Assembly: GCA_013365325.1 (NCBI GenBank)
Contig: JABVXV010000021.1
Location: 310,001-374,000 of the forward strand
Direction: 5' to 3'
Source of the DNA: Dipetalonema caudispina
Lineage: Eukaryota; Nematoda; Chromadorea; Rhabditida; Onchocercidae
Length of the DNA stretch: 64,000 bases
Shown: piece after piece, positions 1 through 12,300 of the stretch
Numbering within the stretch: the first letter of the stretch is position 1
Layout of the letters: each line of letters opens with the position of its first letter
The notes under the pieces: model-generated
What the model was told of the DNA's origin: nothing
What the model saw: only the letters and a program-made list of their open reading frames with translations
The model's database searches: none
Program-made: the position numbers and the translations under genes

Positions 1-3000
1 ATTACCAACAGTTCATGGGTTTCGGAGAATCTGAAATCTTGAATGAGGATCAGCCGGGTAAGAGATTGGATTAATAAACCGTTTATATTGGGAAAGAAAG
101 TGGTCCTTCTTAAAAATTAAGAGAAAAGTAGTGACGATTAATTAGTCTCTAAGTAAAGTATATAGACATAATTAAGTAATATATATTGTCATTATATATG
201 CTTGCATGTCTATGCTAATACTTTTGAAGAACTATTCATATGTCAGTGTTATTATTTCATCATTCATTTATAGGACCGAGTAGAAGAAATCATAGCTTTC
301 GCTTGAGAAGATACATAGATGCCCTTCATAGCGATGAATTTTTAACCGAATCAAGCTCAGATGATGTTAAGAACGGTGCGAGCGATGATGGAATGAGAAG
401 CGATTTGGATTTTTCGTTTAACACTGATTTTTCCGAAGGTATGGAGATTTCAAGTATCTTCACAAATATTGTAGTGATATGTGATATTGCGAAAATGTTC
501 TATGTGCATTAAAATTTAAATAGAATTTTTCAGGAAAGGACATATTTTTTATGTTGGAGTAAATGTTTAATGAGGATACCGCATTTAGGTTAGAGTAGCG
601 AAGTTCAGTAGAAAGTGTTGGTACCTGATGTAGAAAGAGTTCCGAGTAGTCTTTCAAATATTTGTCTATTTTAGATTTTTGTTTTTTAAGGCAAATTTCT
701 CCTCTCTTCAAAGCCTGATTTAGACAGGCATGTGCTTTGAAATGGCACGCTTGTATAGTTAGCTGTTATAATTAATGGAGCATCACGTTCTGGCAGAAAA
801 TGCTGTTTTTAATCTAATGTGGTATAAACTATCTCCATGTGATTTCTGCCTTTTTCTGTATATTACTTGATTTATTATAATAAAAGTAATACACTTACTA
901 GCTAAAGGCTAAAAAGAAGAAGGGAAAGGATAAAAAACCCTACAAGGATATCATGACTTTAAATGTATACTAATCGAATGTCAGTTACATACTCATGATT
1001 GCAGGCGATGGTGCTGACTGGGACAATCAAGACGGTATGGTTTTGGCAACAGATTCGGATACGGGATATGATCATACTGGAATGACTGAAGTAACGCAGT
1101 GGAAAAGGGGAAGAAAGAAGGATCGAAGAAGGGTGAAGAAAAATTCAAAAAAGAAAAGAAGAAAAGTTATACGGAAAAAGAATGTGAAACATCGTGGTCG
1201 AAGTGGGAATGTTTCTGCGAAAAACGTGAGAAAGAAAAGTAAGCGGAAGAAGAATATCCTGAAAAGAAAGGTAGTATGCTAATTTATTTGCGTTTTTTTT
1301 TTTTTTTTTTTTTTTTTTTTTCTAGCATTGTCGATTACCTATTAATAAAGACATTATTATGTGGTAGGGGTGATGAATTGTTATTCATCACGTTGCAGGG
1401 TGCAGTGTAATCACTGAGGATCTTGTACTTATGGCAAATGGGTATTTTACTGAAAATGAGCTCAAAATCAGTGACATATATCAGCTATAGCTTATTTTAT
1501 AGGGTATGACTGGAGCTCAGAGACGTCTGGCTGAAGCTATAGGTTTGGATCCTTTGACTGGTCGACAGAAAAAACGGGAAAGAAATGAGCGGTATGTTGA
1601 ACTACTTCAGTTTTGGTTGTGATTAAGAGTCTCTGACAGCCTTACAAAGGGAACTGTTTTTTAGCTGTGCAAAGGAAATGTTCAGTAAAGACAATTTTCT
1701 CACGTCTTGCTGGAGTATTTTTGCTACTGATGCAGATAAGGCTTATCGTTTAATGATTTGTATTTTGACAACCTCCGTGCGTTTGGAACCAACATTTCTT
1801 CAGGGTTTGGATTTTCAGGCATTTCCCGTCAAATTGCATTCGTCGGGGATCGTTTAATACAACCATGCTATCCATCAGAGGCGGCAATGACTTAGATATA
1901 CCAACTGAAACGTTGTATGTTTCAGGATGCTTTGCATTTTTTCACGGTTAATATAATATGTTTGTTCGTATGCGGTTTTACTTATTTCTGTATTGAGCGA
2001 TTTGTTGTATGCCTAAATATCTTGATTACTTTTTTGCAGGAGTTTGCAGTCGACAGAGCATCTCAATGATAAAATATCCAACAAGAAGCCAATGTAAGTT
2101 TTTAGAAGTCTTTTTTTTGGTAAGTCGATTTTTAAATTGATACTTTCAACAGATTTTCCATAAACGCAGAATTTAAGAGAAGAAACAGATTTAATTACTT
2201 CAATTATGTTCGAACAAGCAAAAACTTTGGCACCTGCTCGATATCAGCGCATCTTACGTGATGGTACAATCGTTGAAACTGAAGAAATGATCAAGCAGAG
2301 AAAAAAATTAATTGACGAAAAAATCGTGGCTTGTAAAGAACTAATTTCTTCGGAAGGCTTAGAGGTTAGTTTATCAATTTGAACTTAAATTCTGTTTAAT
2401 ATTGCCTGGTTTTAGCTGCAGCCGTCATCTTAATCCTTCTAATATTCTACATTTCCTCGCACTTCGTTCACATATTTCTCCTGTTCGTATGCCTTAGAAG
2501 CAGAATGGTCCGGCGATAATTCATTTTTCATATCGAGATAATTTTATGTTCGTTGTAGTTCGCGGGGCTTATTTATATTATAAAAACGTTGAACGTAATG
2601 TGAGAAGTTTTAGGACTGGGGAACAATGTTTTGTACTTCATATTTCAGTTTCGTAAGTAGAGCAAAGTCACGAGAAGGTGGTGAGACTTTGAATCTGATG
2701 CTTCTGCAATGCGTATGTCGCGAATTAATTGTTGGTTCATAGCCGTTAATGATAATAAGCAATCTTGTAGACAAAATATGCTGTATTTACGAGTTTGGTA
2801 AAGTATGTTTTAGCTGCTCGGCCTCTTTCAGTACTATTTCATTTACTAGTTTTAAACGATTTTTCCTTACTATAGAGTTCCAATCATAGGAACATTAATT
2901 TCGTTCCTCAAAGATGATTTTTTTTAAGTCAGGTGTTAGTTGGTTTTTTGTTAAGATCCTATGCCTACATTTGCACATTTTGTCAAATCTATGATTTATC

Positions 3001-5332
3001 GCATGCCGAAAAACTTCAGATGTTTGAGGATATTGGAGCTGAAACTTTTTGAAGAATGGGGTATATTTGCCATTGCCATTTAATTATCTTACCGTGTTTC
3101 TTACATCCTGTGCTTTTGTGCGTTTTTCTGGACAGTGAAAGTAAGAGAAGTGTACCTTTTTGACTGCTTTTTTTCTACCGAGTTTTACCCTTGCTTTGCA
3201 CTTGTCATTCTTTCATTTTCAAGTGATGTCTGTCCTAATATTTCATCTACTTTAATGATGGCGCACTGCGTTTTGCGTTTTATATTAGGTAGTTTGTAAA
3301 TTTATTATTTGACAGATGCATTGCAGGATTCAGATGAAAACATATCAATGTATTCGGCTAGCAACAGTCATATTGAAACGAAAGAAAAACGGAAGAGACG
3401 CCCATCACGTTGGGGTACTCCTACTACTTCAAAAAGCCATGATAATACTATTGTAACTGCTTCAATACCTCTTCCTTTGGGACCACCGCTGACACAGCCA
3501 GCAGTTTCTTTAGAAAATATACCGGTACCTTCAACAGACCAACAGCCGCCGCAGTCGCAAGTCGCGCTTCCTTCAAGGCCATCTGCTCTTAATAGTATGA
3601 TTTGTCTTTTGTCACGTTAAGAAGTTTTAAAGCTTCAGCGAATAATACATGTTGTAGTCGGCCTTACGTAATTGCGCTTATGTGATTCACACATATTTCT
3701 CATGATATGTATAGGGTTATTGGGTATTTCATCACACAAGCAACATAGACGGCAAAACGTGAAAATTGCAAAATTTCGTTGTTACCCTAGAATACAATCA
3801 ATTTAATCGGTTACATTTTTGTAGCGGCTCCATCTACGTCTTTTGCGCTCAAATCGGCATCGATACCGTCATTTGGAATGACCAGCGGACAGCCCCAGAT
3901 TAGTTTGGCTCCATTTGCTGGTTCAGGTCTAGGTCAACAGCCTCTTGGTTTGAGTCAGCAGTCTCTGGTTACTTTAGGACAGCAGCAATTAACCAATTTG
4001 GGTCAGCAGACTTTAGCTGGCTTAGGACAGCAACCAGTGCCAGGTTTAAGCCAACCTCAGTTGACGTCTATTGGACAAGGATCATTAGTTCAAATGCAAC
4101 CGTCTTTGCTGCCGAATTTCTTCTTACCACCGCTGAATTTAGGTGCAAGTAAGTCAATTCTTTCGAAACATTTGTTGGAAATTTTTTTACATGAAGGTCT
4201 ACGAATCTATTGGATCGACTGATAAGTGAGAACATTTATACGTTGTTTTTATGGTAATGAACTTCGGATTTTTATGTTCTCGATTAGTCACAATGAATCT
4301 TCAAAGTGAACGTTTTAGTGAACGGTTTATTGGCAGCAGGTTTGCTTGCAAATAACAATCCACTAGCAGCTCCGCCGATCACTCAACCGCTAGCTCAACC
4401 GTCGTCTGCAACCACGACTCCTTTTATGTTGAATCCAGTGCAGCTTTCAGCAGCCTCAGCTCAACAGTTGAATCAACATTTTGTAAATTTAGCAACAACG
4501 CTACGGCGAAATGTAGATACAGCTGCTGATTCCACACATTTGTCTAAACAACCTCCTAAACAACCGGAGGGCGTTCCGCCACCCCCACCGGTCGTAAAAC
4601 CGTCTGAATCTACATCCAGCAATATATCTCTCTGCGAACCATTGGCTGAAAAAATCAGGAAATTAATTGAGGCTAGTAATGTGAGGCCTCTGTGCGACTC
4701 AAGTGTCGAGGATGGTGCCACAAAAATTGGTATTACAGCAGTAGATGTGCGTTTATACTGTTCCTTAATTTCTCATTTTGTATAAATTGATGTGTGTATT
4801 TTATTTCAGTTTAACAGTTTCATTATTAGAGAAACTGCTTAATTTCCCTTAAATAGTACTAGTACATTCTTCCTTACGTTTAAGGATGAAATAAACAATG
4901 TGGTTTTGTGTGATGATTCAAAAGTGGGTGAGTCGGGGCGTAAAAGTGCTAGTGCAGATGACGAAGAAACTGGCGAAGCTGTTAAAGTAAAAAAATTTCA
5001 CAAGAATGGTGCAATGTTCGAGGAAGCTCGACGAATGCTTTCTTCTTCACTCAAAAAGGTTTACAGGTATATGAATTTCTGTGTGCTGATCAGATTCTGA
5101 AGACATGAGGTAATTTTTTGGCTGGGATGCTTTTTCGTTATGTTTGTCGGATTTTCCTTCACTTCCGTCCCTTTCCAGATTGAAGCAGATTACCAAACAA
5201 GAGTATAAAGAAATAATGAAAAAAGGTGTGACAGCGTTATCTCAGCGCACAAAACTGGATCAAAGAAAAGTGGATGAGTATGCGGCGAAGTACGTAGAAT
5301 GCGTTGTACATCGTCGTAAAAAGCGACATTAA
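1..5332 (+). CDS. PHRF1/SCAF-like nuclear protein with C-terminal SRI-like domain (5' end outside window)
   Basis: Probable RNA polymerase II CTD-associated nuclear protein. Twelve exons join in one frame: 1-57, 274-438, 1005-1270, 1503-1591, 1819-1914, 2040-2093, 2178-2364, 3327-3594, 3825-4148, 4319-4746, 4885-5066, 5179-5332, giving about 755 residues to a TAA. Seen in order: an acidic Ser-rich stretch, a strongly basic Lys/Arg tract (about 1100-1270), the motif TGAQRRLAEAIGLDP, a charged helical segment (2178-2364), a basic RRPSRWG motif, a Gln/Gly/Leu-rich low-complexity region with repeated LGQQ units (3900-4080), a Pro-rich stretch, and a C-terminus with SSSLKKVYR and ITKQEYKEIMKKGVTALSQ. 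The tail matches the SRI-like end of PHRF1, SCAF1 and SCAF11. PHRF1 itself carries RING and PHD fingers, which would lie upstream of this window, so the choice among these paralogues is inference. The acceptor at 2178 (TTTAAG) is the least certain junction; it was chosen because it keeps phase. Confidence 0.7.
1293..1321. repeat. poly(T) tract in intron
   Basis: An uninterrupted run of 29 T lies 22 bases after the donor at 1271 in the PHRF1/SCAF-like gene. It is simple sequence and likely to vary in length between individuals or assemblies. Confidence 0.9.
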
Positions 5333-5822
5333 GCTTAGCATTTAGTCTTTTCTAGTGATACTCTATGCAGTTTTCAACAGAAATGTGTAAAAGAGGTAAC
5401 GACGGACCAAATGCGCAGACTTTATTGCGAAAGGACACTTATATTCGGTATTTCCAGACAGTACATATTTGCAGAACTGTTTCAGATCCCCAAACTTTAC
5501 ACTACTTCAAATACACTTCCTAATTAGGTTTTATTCAAGCAATAGTGAACGCGCATGTTTGTGTCCTCGCTTATTCAGGTAGGCTGAGCAATACTTTTGT
5601 AATTTTTACCATTAATTTGTTATGTATTGTCTAGCACAAACATGATATTGTGTCATCATTTCACCGCTTTATTATGGGTGTAATCATATTACAAATACGA
5701 TAAATTTTGATGTGCTAGAAGCATTAAAGGCTCCAGTATGCCGTTCAGTTTTGATTTATTGAGCGATACTTGTTTATTAAGCAGCGTATCTACTCCAGAT
5801 TTCCTTTCCCTAATTTCTCCGT
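5333..5822. other. 3' flank between PHRF1-like gene and small ORF
   Basis: About 490 bases after the PHRF1-like stop with no gene that I can support. It probably holds that gene's 3' UTR. TTTATT at about 5530, 5667 and 5753 could serve as AATAAA on the minus strand for the convergent FAM193-family gene, so the two 3' UTRs may overlap here. Confidence 0.4.
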
Positions 5823-5879
5823 TTGAATTCAGGCATCTTACATACCTGCCTCTTCGAAAGTGGATTGAATGGTTATCCT

Positions 5880-6272
5880 ATGATTGTTAGTCGATGTTTC
5901 AGTCAGCGTAAAGCGAGACGGGTTTTGCGCCTTCTGGCATCGCACCAATGTTTAGATTTTTCGAAAATTTTCTCACAATACAGATCACGGGCTTTGAGGA
6001 TTTCGGTAAGATTGGAGCCCTTCATACAGTGTGGTTTGGCCAACTTAAGCAGGAAAATTTTTGTACTCGGAAGGAAGCCTACAGCACTTATATATGAGAA
6101 ATACTTCGACTTGGAAGCGTGCGACAGATTTTATGATCATTATTGTCTTATCCTGTGCTGTATTGCAAATGCTGAAAAATTTTTCATCAAAATAGCAGGG
6201 AGCAATCCCAACATTCGATTAGCACAATACACAAAATTTTCTAAATTCTCAAAGAATATGAAAGAACGTTAA
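5880..6272 (+). CDS. Hypothetical protein, 130 aa, unassigned
   Basis: I do not recognise this protein. An open frame runs from about 5823 to a TAA at 6270-6272. The first ATG is at 5880; upstream, an acceptor-like TTGAATTCAG ends at 5832, so the exon may be spliced or trans-spliced there. The product is basic and starts MIVSRCFSQRKARRVLRLL, which would suit a mitochondrial presequence (inference only), followed by a Cys/Tyr-containing middle and a basic end. No known motif is visible. In favour of a real gene: the length without stops in AT-rich DNA, mixed codon use with GC-containing codons, and an AATAAA 15 bases after the stop. Against: no recognised homologue, and the position between two convergent genes, where it could be part of an extended UTR. 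Confidence 0.4.
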   Translation: MIVSRCFSQRKARRVLRLLASHQCLDFSKIFSQYRSRALRISVRLEPFIQCGLANLSRKIFVLGRKPTALIYEKYFDLEACDRFYDHYCLILCCIANAEKFFIKIAGSNPNIRLAQYTKFSKFSKNMKER

Positions 6273-6286
6273 ACATGAAATCTGCT

Positions 6287-6292
6287 AATAAA
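6287..6292 (+). terminator. Polyadenylation signal AATAAA
   Basis: Canonical AATAAA on the plus strand, 15 bases after the stop of the 130-aa ORF. The spacing is typical for nematode 3' UTRs, which are short. It could instead serve a long 3' UTR of the PHRF1-like gene. Confidence 0.45.
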
Positions 6293-6370
6293 AACAACTG
6301 AAAACAATGCAACCACGCCGGAACGGTTGGTGCAAAAATATCGCAGCAGATCGACACTATGCGTCGTCAT

Positions 6371-9300
6371 TTACACAAGAGGGGCGAAATGAAATACGGC
6401 GTCGGGTTCGTTTTCGGGCTCAATCTTCCGCAGTTCTCGCAGTGGCACGCGAGGTCTCGTCAACTGTTCCTCTTCCCACAGTACACTGCAACAAATCATT
6501 CACTACCAAAAGCCAGAAAAGGTGAACAGAACTGCCAAATGTCTTTCGTCCGTCTGAATTATATGTTGCGATGTTATAGAACTGTAATAAATATACCGCT
6601 TAAAATGTTCCACTTCCAACTCAACGGGATCAAGAAACTCCAATTCACTGTCAGGACGCGGTTTGAATGCTTCATGTGGATCGAACTTCATCTCCGCGAT
6701 TGCAACGGCAATGCGTGGGTCACCTGGTTCAAAAATCATCGGATTTTGCTTGTGGAAAATCTTCTCCTCTTTTGCGAAAGCCGCAAGTTTCCGAGTTTCC
6801 GAGTCATAATCCGCCAATGGACTCGATGATGAAAGAAATGTTTTACACGCTTCATTTCTTTTCGCCCGGACTGCAGCCGTGAACTGGCTGGAACCAGGCA
6901 AAGCTCCACCAGTTCCAATCTTTAACATAAATGACATTAAAACAATGTATACACCGTCATAAGATTTTTCCTTTTCTCCAGAAGACCGAGAGCATAGTAA
7001 AGCTGAACTATCAAAGGTAAAGCAAGCTGCACTCTCATAGCTTAAATGAATACAACTACTTCCAACGAAACTTGGTATTTTTTCATGCATTTGTGTCGAT
7101 GTGTCATTTTTAATTCGAAATACTAACGCAACTACTTGGTTTGCCCATGATTAACTCTCCCTAACAAGCGTACCTTCCAATAATTCAACAAACGCGTGAG
7201 AGGAACGGCAAAAATTGATGCGGCTTACCTTGCTCGACTGTGCAGCATTGTTTACGTTCCCCGTAGTGCTCATTACACCATTTCGATGACTGGTCGGAAA
7301 TTGTGAATTTATGCACTGCAGCGATTTCGACATTCTGGTATTAACGACATCTTGCTCCAGAGAAGTGGAATTCAATGGATCTCGTGTAGACACGGGTAAG
7401 TTATCCGGAACTATATTATTTACAGAAACAGCAACAACTGGTAAACGTTGTTTTGGACAGGGGGAAGAATCGGAAAGCGTAAATCCCTGTTTAGCGTTAT
7501 TGATACTTGAAAGATTTTGTGCTGTACCGTTATTGCTGCATAAATTATTTTTTAAAGGAGCACTCATAACGCCCAAAGGTGGCATTTGAGTTGTATTAGT
7601 GCTTCCTTTGATCGAGACGGCATCGTAGTCATGCACTGAAAATGGTGGACCACAAAGAGATGGCTTGGAAGACGCAGATGATACGGATGAGGACATTGAT
7701 GATAAGGAAGACGTTTCTGACGCGTATCGTGGCAGTTTCTGAAAACCAAAGCAGGAAAAATTTGTAGCCGTTTGAAAAGATTTAGCATCAAATACGGGGA
7801 GTGGAGAGATTGGCCCAGCTCTTTGCAACATATCAGTTAATGGTGCATTAACTGGTGGAGGAACTGAAAATTGGTTTGATATATGAACCTTATCATTCAT
7901 TCCAATTTGACAGTTCCTTGCCTCAAGTGCTGGAGGAGTTCGTAGTGGTTGCAAAACCGGGTCCTGCGCAAAGTTAGCGCTTGCTGCTGACAGTATGGAA
8001 GCATTTTGATTCGGTGAAGATACGATACATTGATTTAATCCATTGATAAGGTAAGCTTGAGATTGTCCCCCAAAATGTGTGTAGTAACCAACTCCTCCTT
8101 GGCAGGTCCCAAAGCCTGAGGTGTTCGTTTGTGAAGGAGGAGGTACTGGTAAGATAGGAAAAGGAAGTCTTTGTGATATATTTGTTTTATTATGCCCAGC
8201 AGATCGCATTTGTGATATGTCAGGAAGACTAATCTTGGGAAGCGGAGGCATCTTAGGAGGAAGCTCTGTAATCGGGCAGCCTACGCTTAGAGGTTGAGAT
8301 TTCGGATCTACCTCAGACGAAACTGTAGAAGCGTTACTCACTGTCACAGCTGTTGAAGAGATATCTGATTCCTTGTCTAGTGAAAGCTTTATAACTGGTT
8401 GAATGTTCAGACTCACTCCTTCACTTTCCTGCTCCTCAGTTTTTGAAAGCGTTGCTGCGCAGTTGACTGGAAATGTCGTTTCAGATACGACCGAATTGCT
8501 TTCATTTTTAGAACCTTTACTATCATCCTTTTCTGCCACTGAATCTGCTTCTACAGCCTCTTTCCTCGTGGATGCATTTTCTTTTTCAATTTCTCTTTTT
8601 TCTTCCAATTCGGATCGCTTTGGGACACTCTCGTTCTTTCTTGATTCTTCCTTATTCTGTGTCCTTGCTCGCCCAACCTTGGAGGTACCAATTTGCTCCT
8701 TTGCAGATCCCAATCGCTTGAATTTCGGATCACATTTTGGATCATTCCAATATTCAAACTCTAAAATCGGTTCCTTTCGAACTTCGACTTCTTGACTTTC
8801 TGATACTTGCAGTCCATTTTCTTTTTTTCGATCGCGACTATCTTTCTGCTTCTTTCCTCGTATTCGGTCCTGCAATATTCCACTATCGCAAAAGACTACA
8901 CTGGACCGAGCCACACTTTTTCACAAAGACTTTATAACTTGCCGAATACTTTTTAAAATATGTTACGAAATAACCTACTTGCAGTCTGTAACAAAAAAGA
9001 GCGATTAGTGTCCGCAGTCAATTCTGCCATATCATTTACTTTCGACTATGGCAGGAACAAATTAGGATCCACATTGCGAGGTCAGATGTAAATGTGAATC
9101 CAAAAGTCAGAAGCACTTTAACTGCCCTAAATGCCGAATGCAATTAACGAATAATTTATAATCTATAGAAACATACCGCTTTCTTTTTTTTTGCCTCAGG
9201 CTTGTTCTGTTTTTCTTTCTTCACCCCTTGCTGCGCCGCATGTTGTTCTTTTTTCTTCTTTAGAAGCTCAGCTTCAGTAACTTTCTTTTGCTCTTCTTTG

Positions 9301-12300
9301 AGTTTTCGTTCTCTGTCCTGTCTTTCCTTTTCTTCCTGAAACTACTGATATCGTTTCGAATGTTAGTGCACAAAATGTAAATTGCCATCGTCGACGGAAA
9401 ACTGCTAATGATTAACAGAGATACAATAAGGGATGCTTTATATTCTACCTCTGTAACCACACAAAGACGACGCAATTCTTCAGGAAATTATTTTAATAAA
9501 ATTAGAAGTTGGAGTCATAAAAATCCAAATGAAAACGGTCATTTCGTGGCCGATACGAAATCGTGTGCTTCGGTACCCAAATCGATAGCACCAGAATGAC
9601 GACCGAACGAAAATGTTGATCCAAGGTAAAATATGAAAGGAAAGAATTTTCCGGATTGTCTTTTCCAACCTTCTCTTCTCGTAATATATTTAAATAGAAA
9701 TTAGAGAGAAAAAAATAACGAGCATAATCAAGCCAAAATCTAAATTCCAACTTGTTTTCGAAGCTTCTGTCGAGCTCGTTTAGCAGCTTTACTTGCTGCA
9801 GCTTGTGCTGCTGCAATATCTTTTTCGTTAATGTAATCCAAAATCTCCTCAATTGGCGTGTCGGGAATAAGAGCAGGTGATTTCTTAGATTCTTGATTAG
9901 CGGTAGCGCAGGCCAACTTCTCCTCCAAGCTTTTTGTGTCTGTTCCAGAGTGCTAAAATGTCTGTTAGTGACTGCATGAAGTGGAAGTTTGGATTTAATT
10001 AATGGCTTTATAATATATTTTGTAAATATAAAAGATAAACTAAAAACACCCAACAGACCCTTTCAAAAATTCACCTTTATCAAAAACAGCATGTTTCAAC
10101 TTCTCTCCAAGTATTAAGAAACTGAAAATAACCTCCTGCACACTTCGGCGTTTCAACTTCATTCGAAGCCTTTCCCTTATCTGCGCACGGCCTGATTTAA
10201 CATTCTCTGTAGCAGCATGCCCAAACATCTCACAATAACAACAATCACAGTGTCCATGCCGCCCATCTCGACCTGTTCCAGAAGCTGCCCTCTTATTTTT
10301 TGCCTGAAATTAGTGCCTAAAAGCTAGTGCAAATGCAAACAGTGTAAGTAAAGTTAGGAAATCATGCAAATCGAGATCACCGATTCAAATTTATGCCCTT
10401 CAAATTCAAATTAGGCTTATGTAGGCAAATACTAAGGTCGTAGAAAACCAAAAAATAGTTTTTTTCATATATGAAAAAAATCCACCTTATTATCGCAAGA
10501 ATGATGACGATGTGGATGTTGTTCATCGGGCGCTTCGCAATCACTCCATTCCTCATCTGTCCCCTGAAAAAAACTAAAGTTTGTATATAAATTTCGGTTT
10601 TCTTGTAATCAAATAGAGAAACTTGACACCTTACTGAATATCACACAATTCAAATGCATGATCAAATCGTAAATATAACAAACAGTTTGCAAAACTAACC
10701 TCGTCATCGTCATCTGTCAGATCATCGATATTATCTGTCTGGTAACCAAACAGTTCTTCTTTCGAATCTCTGAACTCACTTTCAACTCGCTTACCATCAT
10801 CGTACTTACATTCAACTTTAGCGCATAAACCTGCATTATTGCTTCCAAAAACAAACAATAAAAACTTGTTCAACTGTTTCGTGACGCGAGTTGAGGCACT
10901 AAGTCTCAATATAAATTTCGAAAGGTTGTAGTCCATTTTACAGAATGTTTAAAACTCTTTGTTTCGTCATGGAGTAACAATTTTCATTTACCGTAACTTC
11001 ATTAGCGTATATCGAAAGTAAAGTGTAAATTATTAATGGTAACAGATATCCTCGCTACAAAAAATATTAGGCGGGAGACATACCTGTTTTATTTCGCCTC
11101 AGCCCGACAGCTTGCTTTAGAAGTTTTTTGAGTTTTCCCTCTTCATGCAATTTCCGTACTTCCTCAGGAAAAGTATTAATATCAAATTCGCCCAAATCAA
11201 CACTAAAATCAATAGCTGTCCTCGAATTAGATGTCGCATTCAAATGGTTACTCACCTTGCAGGATATTGTTTGCACCGTTTTTCGCTGAAAAAAATTTCA
11301 ATAGCGAAACGTTAAATCCCAACATTTCCCGCCTTTTTCCAGTGCAAACAGCCTCAGGCAGACGAACCTTTTCAACGTTAAACGCCTTGCTAATATCGAA
11401 GATAGTTCTTTGGTTGGTCAACTGCTTGGCGATGGCAGCAGCCAAAGTCTGTTTCGACCAGAGTTGCGCCAAGTCGTCTTTTTCGACTTTTTTTGGCGAT
11501 GATTTTCCTTTTTTATTTGTTGAACCCGAAGAAGCCGTAGAAAAACTGACCACCGTCCCTTCAAAAATTCGATGTAAATCCAAGCAAAATGCAACTGAAT
11601 GACATAAACTCACCATTAGCAGCTATATCAAACACACTACTGACAAAAGGATGTTTATAATTACTTACTGGTCTCTGGAATGTATATCATTTCTCTGTCA
11701 CTTCTTTTTTCTTGGTGAGAAATTTTTGCAGTCGAATTTCGATTAACAATTTTTCGCGCTGAACCATGGCTGAAGAATAAAGCCATTTTCATAAGGCCCA
11801 GGAGACAATGACTGAGGAACAACTTGCACTAAATAACTTAGTAAATCTGAAAGTAAGAGCAATCCTCATGATCTCAAACCAATAAAACGTACAGCAATTG
11901 CAACGCGTCTTCGTATCCATATCCTTCACTCAACTACATTATTTTTGAACTATATCTTCTAATTTAGTGGTTTAAAAGCATCGATGGCACAGGTTTTTTT
12001 TTTTTTTTTTGGAAACTTAGCTTGCTTACTTTCTTACCATAAATATGATCGATAGAAAATCAGGAACTGTATATAAATTAGCATTAATAGATGTCCTTTA
12101 TTCATTATTAAATGAACGCGACCTATCCGAACAGTGACGCGCGAACCTATTGAAACAAGTAGGTCTTGAGTGGAAAATACTGGCTACGAACAGCGGGAAC
12201 AGCTAAGTACGGTATATGTCAGTGTTTCAGAACACCGTGAGTAGCGTGGTTGCGGTCAGAGATTTCTTCGTACATTTTTTATTAATCACCTTCCGCTCAC

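Noticed and set aside
8403..8795. Plus-strand Ser/Phe-rich frame of 130 codons
   Set aside because: It is the antisense shadow of the large coding exon of the FAM193-family gene.
11202..11230. A 46-52 base intron (GTGAGT...TTTTAG) near 11229-11203
   Set aside because: Removing it breaks the phase, while reading through keeps one open frame from 11285 to 11084.
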